Part shown: one piece after another, positions 1-6,660 of the stretch
Layout: every line of letters starts with the position of its first letter
How positions within the stretch are numbered: the first letter of the stretch is position 1
NCBI GenBank assembly: GCA_027025255.1
Contig: JALVRC010000161.1
Location: 1 to 9,425 of the forward strand
Origin: Caldifarciminota bacterium
GTDB lineage: Bacteria; Hydrothermota; Tepidihabitantia; B3-TA06; JALVRC01
Length of the DNA stretch: 9,425 nucleotides
Direction of reading: 5' to 3'
Translations under genes and position numbers: made by a program
Notes under the pieces: generated by a model
Databases searched by the model: none
What the model was told of the DNA's origin: nothing
Seen by the model: the letters and a program-made list of their open reading frames with translations, nothing else

Positions 1-450
1 GTGTATATAACAATAGAGGATACAGAGGGGAATATTATCCTTGCAGATACCGGATATGTAGACAGGTTATCCCCCTTAGCAGATGATTATGAGCTATTTG
101 ATAAGAAATGGGTAGTGGAGCAGGAGGGAGGGGACACATTGATAGTGAAGAGCTGGACAGCGATGGAAGCGGACTTGAATACAACAAACGACCTATGCAT
201 AGACACTACATACGTAAAGAAAGAGCCTGAAGGTATAACAGATAGGAATGTATCTGCAATAGACATACAAACAGGCATAGGGTATCTTGAAGTAAAAAGC
301 AACAAAGCAATGAAAGTAAAGATATACACTCTGACAGGCGAGAAGGTATACGAAGGAGGAGCAGGAAAGATAGCGCTCAAATCAGGCATATACTTTGTAA
401 GATTTAAGTTGGATGGCAGAGAGGTAAAGAGGAAGGTGGTGGTGTACTGA
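1..450 (+). CDS. C-terminal part of a secreted/surface protein with a T9SS-like sorting domain (5' end outside window)
   Basis: The frame is open from the first base, so this is the 3' end of a longer gene; the GTG at position 1 is probably not its start. Residues about 80-149 look like a Por/type IX secretion C-terminal sorting domain: a short beta-rich module with VKIYTLTGEKVYEGG, then LKSGIYFVRF, then a basic strand ending RKVVVY at the stop. Members of this family are exported by Sec, carried across the outer membrane by the T9SS and anchored or released after the domain is cut off. Residues about 30-78 (DTLIVKSWTAMEADLNTTND) resemble the end of a CARDB/Ig-like extracellular domain, but this is weak. 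The body of the protein is missing, so its function is unknown. Codon choice differs from the following genes: 11 of 13 isoleucines are ATA and most threonines are ACA. The gene is followed at once by a perfect stem-loop. Confidence 0.8.
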   Translation: MYITIEDTEGNIILADTGYVDRLSPLADDYELFDKKWVVEQEGGDTLIVKSWTAMEADLNTTNDLCIDTTYVKKEPEGITDRNVSAIDIQTGIGYLEVKSNKAMKVKIYTLTGEKVYEGGAGKIALKSGIYFVRFKLDGREVKRKVVVY

Positions 451-452
451 GG

Positions 453-471
453 CTTTTGGCTGCGCCAAAAG
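453..471 (+). terminator. Perfect 8-bp stem-loop directly after the first gene
   Basis: CTTTTGGC (453-460) and GCCAAAAG (464-471) are exact reverse complements around a 3-nt loop, starting 3 bases after the TGA stop. Its position suggests a 3'-end or terminator structure for the upstream gene. There is no T-tract after it on either strand, so it is not a textbook intrinsic terminator; a 3'-end stabilising hairpin is the alternative. Confidence 0.5.
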
Positions 472-504
472 AAGTAAGAACTAAGAAGTGGGAAATAAGA
501 TCTA

Positions 505-543
505 CTTCCTCCCCCCTCCCCCTCAAGGGGGAGGAAGAAAAAA
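505..543. repeat. Pyrimidine-run/purine-run palindrome, likely a dispersed intergenic repeat element
   Basis: Bases 505-524 are all pyrimidines and 525-543 are all purines. Two pairing registers are possible: 505-515 with 527-537 (11 bp, 11-nt loop), or 515-522 with 527-534 (8 bp, TCAA tetraloop). C-run/AA/G-run palindromes of this type are often high-copy intergenic repeats in bacteria, but copy number cannot be seen in one window. It lacks a T-tract on either strand, so a terminator is less likely. Confidence 0.45.
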
Positions 544-545
544 TC

Positions 546-562
546 AGAGGAGGGCATCCTCT
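546..562. repeat. Short inverted repeat (6-bp stem, 5-nt loop)
   Basis: AGAGGA (546-551) and TCCTCT (557-562) are perfect reverse complements around GGGCA. It is the third stem-loop in the 110 bases after the first gene. On its own it could occur by chance; its position just beyond the C-run/G-run palindrome suggests it may belong to the same repeat unit. Confidence 0.3.
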
Positions 563-611
563 ACGAATAGGGGAGAGAGGTGTGGTTTACTTTTAATAAC
601 TTCTCTTAATC

Positions 612-639
612 TTGACTTTTTCTCTTATTTAGGTATAAT
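612..639 (+). promoter_or_regulatory. Sigma-70-type promoter for the 670-6598 gene unit
   Basis: The -35 box is TTGACT (612-617) and the -10 box is TATAAT (634-639), with a 16-base spacer. A start of transcription near 646 would give a leader of about 24 nt to the ATG at 670, leaving the ribosome binding site intact. It is the only good promoter upstream of the three overlapping genes. Confidence 0.7.
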
Positions 640-659
640 TTAAGGTGAAAAATTCATTT

Positions 660-666
660 AGGAGGT
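660..666 (+). promoter_or_regulatory. Ribosome binding site AGGAGGT that leaves two possible starts
   Basis: AGGAGGT lies 4 bases (counted from the end of GGAGG) before the ATG at 670 and 10 bases before a second in-frame ATG at 676. Neither spacing is ideal. The frame is closed upstream by a TGA at 646-648 with no other start between, so the protein begins at one of these two codons, a difference of two residues. Confidence 0.65.
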
Positions 667-669
667 AGT

Positions 670-3135
670 ATGTTGATGTTGTTGTTTTCTGCTGTACTGG
701 ACAGTTTAGTATATTACGGAAAAATTGATAGTGCATACCTGTATGCAAAGTCCTTAAAAAAAGAAAAACAATACACTGCGTTTGCATATATAAATTACAA
801 ACTTAATAGAAAAGACAGCTTTTTATTCTACATAGAAAAGTTAAAAACAATTCCGGATACTTTATTAATTGCTTATGCTGATGCAGCTAAAGAAACACAC
901 GATACCATACGATTGAAAAGAGTAAGGAATTTTTTAAAAAGAACAAAGAAAGATGTGAAATCGTTATACAGGGCATGGAATATATCAGTTCTCATTGATG
1001 AGCAGAGTTTAAAAAAGAAGTTTGAACATGAGATATTCAGGCGTTTTTTGAACACAAAAGAAGCCTACACAATTGCCTCCAGTGTTTTTTATGATACTAT
1101 TTATCCTGTATGGAATAAGGATAGCTTAATGGTACAGGCAATAAAGTGGTATTTTAAAAATTATAGTGGAACTGAATGGGATTATAATGCTTATCGTTTT
1201 CTTTTATCCGCTTTATTAAGAATAAATGATACTTTTGGATTGAAAAAGTATGCAAAGAGATGGGTTTATGAAGATAGTGCGAACATACTTGTTTATCGTT
1301 ATGTAGCACAGATTTTTCTAAGGGCAGGATTTGATACAAAGACTGTGAGAAAGTATGCTCTTTACCCATTGGAGAAATCTTTAAGCCCTGTTAAGCCAAA
1401 GTTTATGCCTTTTGAACAGTGGCAGCTTGATGAGGGAGCTATTATACCTTCTTTGTATTCTACGCTTGCAGAAACCTATCTAATAGATGGGAACTATAAA
1501 AAGGCTTTAAGGTACGCAAATATTGCCTTAAGAAAAATTACACTTAATAATGAGACAGAGCTTTCTCCAACTTATAGTTATTACATAAGAGCTTTATCTT
1601 TTCTATCTCTTGGGGATACAGCTGATGCTATGAGTGACCTTGTAGAAATTCTCATTTCAGGAGACAGGACTGATGTTTATCCTTCAAAAGCTGATTCAAT
1701 AGTGAAAGTTATTCTTAAGGATGATATGACACCTATTGAATTAGCAAGAAAAATAAAGCATTATAAGGGTCCGATATTTAAAAATCATGCATTTAAGGTT
1801 TCAGGAAGAAGGGTTGCATGGGGAGATTATAACAATGATGGTTATGATGATTTGCTGCTTGATGGATGTAAGCTGTTTAAGAATTTTAATGGAGATAGTT
1901 TTATAGATGTAACGGATAAGGTAAATCTCCCTGCTAAAGGCCATAATGGTGGCCTGTGGGCTGATTTTAATAATGATGGTCTATTGGACATCTTTGCCAT
2001 GTCTCAAGGTAAGTATGGTGAGAGGCTCTATCTGAACAAAGGTGATAGATTTGTAGATATTACAGGAAGAATCGCTCCTTTTGGCAATGCTTATTCAACA
2101 GAAGGGTTTGCATGTGTTGATGTTAACAATGATGGATATATTGATGTTTATCTTGCCAACTATGAGAACTGGAAAGAGCATAAATACTACAGGGATCAAC
2201 TTTTTATAAATGATAGTGCGCGTAGGTTCATTGATAAAAGTAAGGATTATGGAATTATATATGAGTATGCTGGAAGAGGGGTTTCTCCAATAGATATTGA
2301 TCTGGACGGTGATATGGACATTTATGTGTCTAATTATCGTCTGAATGAGAATCTTATGCTTGTTAACATGAAGGATACATTTGTAAACATGGCAAGAAAG
2401 ATGCATATTGAAGGGATTTATAGGGAAGGTTGGTGGGGACATACCATAGGTAGTGAATGGGGTGATTATGATTGTGATGGTGATATGGACCTTATTACCT
2501 GTAATCTGGCTCATCCAAGATATATAGAGTTTTCCAACAGAACCATGCTTTATAAAAATGTAAATGGAACTTTTATTGATGTAAGAAGGGCATCTGGCAT
2601 AAAGTATAATGAGGTGCATTCTGAGCCATCCTGGATAGATATTGATGCAGATGGTGATCTTGATTTATTTATTACATGCGTGTATCCTCGTAGGCGTTCT
2701 TTCCTTTATCTAAACGATAATGGAAAATTTAGAGATATTACCTATCTTTCCGGAGTAAGGGTTTTTAATTCCTGGACTACAGCGGCAAGTGATTATGATA
2801 ATGATGGTGATATGGATCTTGCTGTTGCAGGTGGAGGAGGTGTTTATGTTTTTGAGAATACCTTACTTGCTCCTAAGTATCTTGAGGTAAAGGTTATACT
2901 AAAACATTCCGCACATGCAATCGGTACAAGACTAATGCTAACAACCCATGATGGGATGAAGATGATGAGGATGATAACAGGAGGTAAAGGAACTACGTCA
3001 CAGCCTTCTGAAGTTCAATATTTTGGGCTTGAAGGGACTAAAGGTCCTTACAGCTTAGTTGTGTATTTTCCTGACGGAACTAAAAAAGCAATGGTTATAA
3101 AGAATATTTCAAGAAGGATTATTGTAAAAGAGTGA
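670..3135 (+). CDS. TPR-like / FG-GAP (VCBS) repeat protein with C-terminal ASPIC/UnbV domain, CRTAC1-like
   Basis: An 821-aa protein in three parts. Residues about 20-345 are helical with TPR-like stretches (for example 261-290 and 299-328). Residues about 378-730 hold seven calcium-binding DxDxDG-type motifs, at 386, 432, 484, 542, 599, 657 and 708, spaced 46-58 residues as in the blades of an FG-GAP/VCBS beta-propeller. Residues about 735-821 match an ASPIC/UnbV domain (TGGKGTTSQPSEVQYFGL, then a VVYFPDGTKK strand and a final IIVKE). The family is usually extracellular or periplasmic and its biochemical role is mostly unknown. The N-terminus (MLMLLFSAVLDS) is only a short hydrophobic run with no basic n-region, so export is uncertain. 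No T9SS tail is visible. The stop overlaps the GTG start of purL, so the gene is probably co-transcribed with it despite the lack of an obvious functional link. Confidence 0.85.
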   Translation: MLMLLFSAVLDSLVYYGKIDSAYLYAKSLKKEKQYTAFAYINYKLNRKDSFLFYIEKLKTIPDTLLIAYADAAKETHDTIRLKRVRNFLKRTKKDVKSLYRAWNISVLIDEQSLKKKFEHEIFRRFLNTKEAYTIASSVFYDTIYPVWNKDSLMVQAIKWYFKNYSGTEWDYNAYRFLLSALLRINDTFGLKKYAKRWVYEDSANILVYRYVAQIFLRAGFDTKTVRKYALYPLEKSLSPVKPKFMPFEQWQLDEGAIIPSLYSTLAETYLIDGNYKKALRYANIALRKITLNNETELSPTYSYYIRALSFLSLGDTADAMSDLVEILISGDRTDVYPSKADSIVKVILKDDMTPIELARKIKHYKGPIFKNHAFKVSGRRVAWGDYNNDGYDDLLLDGCKLFKNFNGDSFIDVTDKVNLPAKGHNGGLWADFNNDGLLDIFAMSQGKYGERLYLNKGDRFVDITGRIAPFGNAYSTEGFACVDVNNDGYIDVYLANYENWKEHKYYRDQLFINDSARRFIDKSKDYGIIYEYAGRGVSPIDIDLDGDMDIYVSNYRLNENLMLVNMKDTFVNMARKMHIEGIYREGWWGHTIGSEWGDYDCDGDMDLITCNLAHPRYIEFSNRTMLYKNVNGTFIDVRRASGIKYNEVHSEPSWIDIDADGDLDLFITCVYPRRRSFLYLNDNGKFRDITYLSGVRVFNSWTTAASDYDNDGDMDLAVAGGGGVYVFENTLLAPKYLEVKVILKHSAHAIGTRLMLTTHDGMKMMRMITGGKGTTSQPSEVQYFGLEGTKGPYSLVVYFPDGTKKAMVIKNISRRIIVKE
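1825..2817 (+). repeat. Seven calcium-motif propeller repeats inside the VCBS/ASPIC gene
   Basis: Coding for D-x-[DN]-x-D-G-x-x-D recurs seven times at intervals of 46-58 codons. The last copies are close to each other in sequence (IDLDGDMD, YDCDGDMD, IDADGDLD, YDNDGDMD), while the first three carry NNDG in place of DxDG. A seven-bladed propeller is the natural reading. The graded similarity suggests internal duplication. The repeats are diverged at DNA level, so recent slippage is unlikely. Confidence 0.75.
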
Positions 3136-5795
3136 ATATAGTAAGGGTAGAGATTTATAAAAAACACAATAAGGATAGTGTAAAGATTTATGTTTTTAAA
3201 ACAAGTCTTGGTTTTAATGAGTTAGATGAGATTGTGAAGCGTGAGATTGTTAATCCTGTTTCAGAGGAATACTATATTGGAAGAAGTAATGTAAGAGAGA
3301 GTGAAAAGGAAGTTTTTTATAAACCCGGGATGAGTGATCCTGAGGCAGAATGGATACTTGAGTTTTTAAGAGAAATATATGGTATTGATGATTTAAGAAT
3401 AGGACAAAGAAGTAAAGATGCTGTGTACAACCCACTTGTTCATATCTTAAATCCTCATGATGATAGTATGCTTTTTCTTTCTTCTATGAATTATGAATTT
3501 AAAGATACCTTTATAAATCTCAATGTTGGTGTAGATAAACTTGAAGAGATGTCGATTAAAAATACATGGCATTTATCCCTTGAGGAAATGAAGGCAATAA
3601 AAAAACACTATAAAAAGAAAGCTCGTAGACCAACACTTATAGAAATGGAAACCTTTGCTCAGACATTTTCAGAACACTGTAAGCATAAAAGCATGACAGC
3701 GAGGATTATACACAATGGCAAGGAAGTATTTGAAAATCTATTGAAAGAAACTATTTTTAAGACGTATGAGAAGGGGAGATATCCCTGGGTATGGCTTGCC
3801 TTTAGTGATAATGCGGGTGTTGTAGAGTTTGATAGTAGTGTAGGTATTGCTGTAAAGGTTGAGACTCATAATCATCCCTCAGCATTAATGCCCTATGGTG
3901 GGGCTGCGACAGGCATTGGAGGAGTTATAAGGGATATACTCGGGACAGGCAAGGGTGCTAAACCAATTGCATCAATAGATGTTTTTCTTGTAGGAGATTT
4001 TATTGATAGTAAAGAGGTAATTCCTCCACGAGCACTTTTGAAAGGCTTAATGGAAGGAGTAAGAGATTATGGGAATAGAATGGGTATTCCGACTGTAGCT
4101 GGAGGAGTATATGTTGATAGGGATTTTTTATATAATCCTCTTGTTTTTGCTGGTAGTATAGGTATTATAGAAAAGAAGAATATTAAAAAGCATATAAAAG
4201 CCTTTGATGATATTATATTGTTGGGGGCTAAAACAGGTATTGATGGTATACATGGAGCAACATTTTCAAGTGCTTCTTTAAGTCATGTTTCCCGAGAAAA
4301 GGATTTTGGTGCAGTACAGATTGGAAATCCTATTGAAGAAAAGGTTGTTAGAGATTTTATAGTTGAGGCATCAGAAAGAGAGCTGTATAATGCTATTACT
4401 GATTGTGGAGCAGGAGGTCTGTCATCTGCTATTGGAGAGCTGGCAGAGAGTAAGGGGGCTGATGTATATCTTGACAGGGTACCTTTAAAGTACTCAGGGT
4501 TGTCTCCAGAAGAGATATGGATAAGTGAATCGCAGGAAAGAATGGTAATTTTTGCTTCTCCTTCAAAAAGAGAAGAGATTTTTGAACTTGCAAAAGAGGT
4601 AAATGTCAATGCGGTAGTAATAGGGAAACTAAGGGATGACAGAAAATTGATACTGCATTATAACAATCATGTTGTAGGAAAGCTTGATATGGATTTTCTA
4701 CATAATGGTATGGATAAACTTACATTGACTTCTGAATATGTATTGCCGGAAATAAATATTATTAATGAAAAGGTTGATGAAATAGAAAAAGATTTTTTCA
4801 GGCTTCTTTCTCATCCTATGATACTTAATAAGTCTCGTATTGTAAGAGAATACGATCATGAGGTACAGGCTCGGACCGTAACAAAACCTCTGGGAAATGA
4901 CGGTGCTGTAATGCTAATTGACAGAAAAAGCAACAAAGGAATTGCCATTTCAACAGGGCTTAATCCCATATACTATAAATTTGATCCGTATGGTGGGGCA
5001 ATGGCAAGTGTTGATGAAGCATACAGAAATCTTGTATGTCTTGGAGCTAATCCTCAAAGAATTGCTTTGTTGGATAACTTTGCCGGAGGGAGACCGACCA
5101 ATAAGAAGGAGTTAGGAGCATTGGTTGAAATAGCGAAAGGATTATATAAGGCCTCATCTACTCTTAAAACACCATTCGTTTCCGGGAAAGACAGCCTTTA
5201 CAATGTTTTTAACTTAAAAGGAGAGATTATATCTGTACCTGCTCTGGCTTTGATTACAGGTATTGGATTTGTTGAAGATATTGCTTATTCTAAGGGGGCA
5301 AAAGTAAAAAACCATGGTAACTTTATTGTATACTTAGGAAAAACACAAGAACTGCTTTCTTCTTCTTTGATAGGATATATAAAATCTTCAGGCTCTTCTG
5401 CAGCTCCTGCTTTTGATGGTAATGTTGCTCTGTCACATGCAAATATTGTGCATACTCTTTTAAAAGAAGGAATAATTCATTCTATTCATGATGTTTCTGA
5501 AGGAGGTTTAGCTGTTGCCCTTGTAGAAATGCTTACAGGGACAGGGTTTGGTATTAATGTTTTTTATGACACTTTTTCTGAGGAGACTTATGCTGATAGA
5601 CTTTTTTCAGAACCTTTATCTTCTTATATTTTTGAGGTAAAAAAGGACGATATAGATGTACTTAAGAAGTATACAAATGAGTTTGAGATAATAGGAGAAA
5701 CAACGGATAATGGGCTTTTAGAGCTTTCTTCAGATGTGAGGATTGAAATAAAAGAGGCAGAAAGGGTTTTAAATCAATGGGAGCTTTTATGGTAA
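3132..5795 (+). CDS. purL: Phosphoribosylformylglycinamidine synthase, PurL type with N-terminal PurS-like region
   Basis: Converts FGAR, ATP and ammonia (normally from glutamine) to FGAM, the fourth step of de novo purine synthesis, in the cytosol. Family hallmarks: QTFSEHCKHKS (177-187), the VETHNHPSALMPYGGAATG nucleotide/substrate segment (from 243), DCGAGGLSSA (424-433), ISESQERMV (464-472), DPYGGAMASVDEA (618-630), FVSGKDSLYN (682-691) and HDVSEGGLAVALVEM (786-800), giving two AIRS-like halves. At 887 aa it is longer than stand-alone small PurL (about 740 aa) and lacks the C-terminal glutaminase of large PurL. The extra N-terminal 160 residues look like two PurS-like units (about 1-50 and 58-100; FYKPGMSDPEAEWILEFLREIYGIDDLRIGQ is the clearer). 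The start is GTG, overlapping the upstream TGA as GTGA, with only a weak AAGGA 13 bases earlier; coupling to upstream translation is likely. No purQ is seen here. Confidence 0.93.
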   Translation: MNIVRVEIYKKHNKDSVKIYVFKTSLGFNELDEIVKREIVNPVSEEYYIGRSNVRESEKEVFYKPGMSDPEAEWILEFLREIYGIDDLRIGQRSKDAVYNPLVHILNPHDDSMLFLSSMNYEFKDTFINLNVGVDKLEEMSIKNTWHLSLEEMKAIKKHYKKKARRPTLIEMETFAQTFSEHCKHKSMTARIIHNGKEVFENLLKETIFKTYEKGRYPWVWLAFSDNAGVVEFDSSVGIAVKVETHNHPSALMPYGGAATGIGGVIRDILGTGKGAKPIASIDVFLVGDFIDSKEVIPPRALLKGLMEGVRDYGNRMGIPTVAGGVYVDRDFLYNPLVFAGSIGIIEKKNIKKHIKAFDDIILLGAKTGIDGIHGATFSSASLSHVSREKDFGAVQIGNPIEEKVVRDFIVEASERELYNAITDCGAGGLSSAIGELAESKGADVYLDRVPLKYSGLSPEEIWISESQERMVIFASPSKREEIFELAKEVNVNAVVIGKLRDDRKLILHYNNHVVGKLDMDFLHNGMDKLTLTSEYVLPEINIINEKVDEIEKDFFRLLSHPMILNKSRIVREYDHEVQARTVTKPLGNDGAVMLIDRKSNKGIAISTGLNPIYYKFDPYGGAMASVDEAYRNLVCLGANPQRIALLDNFAGGRPTNKKELGALVEIAKGLYKASSTLKTPFVSGKDSLYNVFNLKGEIISVPALALITGIGFVEDIAYSKGAKVKNHGNFIVYLGKTQELLSSSLIGYIKSSGSSAAPAFDGNVALSHANIVHTLLKEGIIHSIHDVSEGGLAVALVEMLTGTGFGINVFYDTFSEETYADRLFSEPLSSYIFEVKKDDIDVLKKYTNEFEIIGETTDNGLLELSSDVRIEIKEAERVLNQWELLW
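5779..5783 (+). promoter_or_regulatory. Ribosome binding site GGGAG that favours the start at 5789
   Basis: GGGAG sits 5 bases before the ATG at 5789, a good spacing. It lies inside the possible upstream start region (ATG at 5777), which itself has only AAAGGG ending 10 bases before it. The site lies in the last codons of purL, so ribosomes finishing purL would reach it directly. Confidence 0.55.
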
Positions 5796-6598
5796 ATACT
5801 ACTGTAGGTTTTTTGCAGTTTAAGCCTGAGCTTGGTAAGGTTAAAGATAATGTTGAAAGGGTAAGAGGTATTATTGAGCAGGCGGGTATTTTGCCGAGGT
5901 ATCTTGTATTACCTGAATTGTTTTCAACTGGATATGCAATTATGGATGCTAAATTGCTTATGGAATTAGCTGAGGATACTGTTGAAGGTGGACTGGCTGT
6001 AAGGACATTAAGAGGTCTGGCACGGAAGTACAGAATATATATAAGTTTTGGCATAGCTGAAAGACATAAAGGTAAATTATATAATAGTGCAGTGCTTGTT
6101 GGTCCAGGGGGATTAATAGGTGTTTATAGGAAACTACATCTTTTTTATAAGGAAAACTTAATTTATACGAGAGGTGATATGGGACTTCCTGTTTTTACTA
6201 CTGGCAAAGGTATACGGGTAGGTATGATTGTTTGTTTTGATTATTTTTTCCCTGAAAGTATAAGAACTCTCGCCCTTAAAGGGGCACATATTATACTTCA
6301 TCCCTCCAATCTTGTTATGCCTTATTGTCAGACCTTTACAAGAGTGAGGTCAGCAGAGAATCGCGTCTTTGTAGTTTGTGCAAATAGAACAGGTAGTGAA
6401 ATGCTTGAGGGAGAAGAACTTAACTTCACAGGGATGAGCCAGGTTACTTCTCCTAAGGGAGATGTAATACTTAGTGTGGACAGAACGTTTGAAGGAATTG
6501 AGGTTGTAGATATTTCAATTGATGAAGCTATACATAAATCTATTAATCCTTTTAATGATATTATGAAAATGAGAAGAACTGATGTATACTTTACATAA
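5789..6598 (+). CDS. Nitrilase-superfamily carbon-nitrogen hydrolase (amidase)
   Basis: A 269-aa cytosolic protein of normal length for a single-domain C-N hydrolase. The catalytic set is complete: Glu43 in LVLPELFSTGY, Lys115 in YRKLHLF, the accessory Glu122 in YKENLIYTRGD, and nucleophile Cys149 in GMIVCFDYFFPES. HPSNLV (171-176) and RSAENRVFVVCANRTG (187-202) are further family blocks. Members hydrolyse linear amides, such as omega-amidase and N-carbamoyl substrates, or feed ammonia to a partner enzyme as in glutamine-dependent NAD synthetase; the substrate here cannot be read from sequence. The start is placed at 5789 because it has GGGAG 5 bases upstream and gives the usual short family N-terminus; ATG 5777 would add MGAF. 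The start overlaps the purL stop (ATGGTAA), so the two are very likely translated together. No terminator is visible downstream. Confidence 0.85.
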   Translation: MVNTTVGFLQFKPELGKVKDNVERVRGIIEQAGILPRYLVLPELFSTGYAIMDAKLLMELAEDTVEGGLAVRTLRGLARKYRIYISFGIAERHKGKLYNSAVLVGPGGLIGVYRKLHLFYKENLIYTRGDMGLPVFTTGKGIRVGMIVCFDYFFPESIRTLALKGAHIILHPSNLVMPYCQTFTRVRSAENRVFVVCANRTGSEMLEGEELNFTGMSQVTSPKGDVILSVDRTFEGIEVVDISIDEAIHKSINPFNDIMKMRRTDVYFT

Positions 6599-6618
6599 TG
6601 AAAAACCATAAAAAATTA

Positions 6619-6646
6619 TTGACATCTTAATAAATATATGTATAAT
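6619..6646 (+). promoter_or_regulatory. Consensus sigma-70-type promoter for glyA-eno
   Basis: Exact TTGACA (6619-6624) and exact TATAAT (6641-6646) with a 16-base spacer in an AT-rich stretch. It lies only 14 bases before the GTG start of glyA, so transcription would begin about 6652-6654, inside the Shine-Dalgarno sequence. The 62-base gap has no room for a riboswitch and no terminator for the preceding gene is visible. Confidence 0.75.
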
Positions 6647-6648
6647 AT

Positions 6649-6656
6649 AAGGAGGT
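6649..6656 (+). promoter_or_regulatory. Strong ribosome binding site AAGGAGGT before the glyA GTG start
   Basis: AAGGAGGT ends 4 bases before GTG 6661 and fixes that codon as the start. An ATG at 6659-6661 overlaps it in another frame but is followed at once by TGA, so it cannot be the gene start. Confidence 0.75.
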
Positions 6657-6660
6657 AAAT

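Noticed and set aside
87..557. A 156-codon open frame on the - strand across the first gene and the spacer
   Set aside because: It is opposite a recognisable sorting-domain gene, its N-terminus would be encoded by the C-run/G-run palindrome, and the product resembles no family. The opposite frame stays open because of the biased codon use of the + gene.
2095..2619. A 174-codon open frame on the - strand inside the propeller gene
   Set aside because: It is the complement of the repeated Asp/Asn/Gly motif codons (GAT, AAT, GGT), which read as Ile/Thr-rich sequence in reverse. It has no family features and the + frame is clearly real.
1825..2817. Regular repeats considered as a CRISPR-like or tandem DNA array
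   Set aside because: The periodicity is at protein level (46-58 codons) with diverged DNA and fits propeller blades; there are no identical direct repeats with spacers.
5662..6054. A 130-codon open frame on the - strand over the purL/nitrilase junction
   Set aside because: Both + strand proteins carry full conserved motifs here; the reverse product is low-complexity and unlike any family.
6599..6660. Glycine or folate riboswitch before glyA
   Set aside because: The gap is 62 bases, filled by the promoter and ribosome binding site, with no room for an aptamer and no conserved core.
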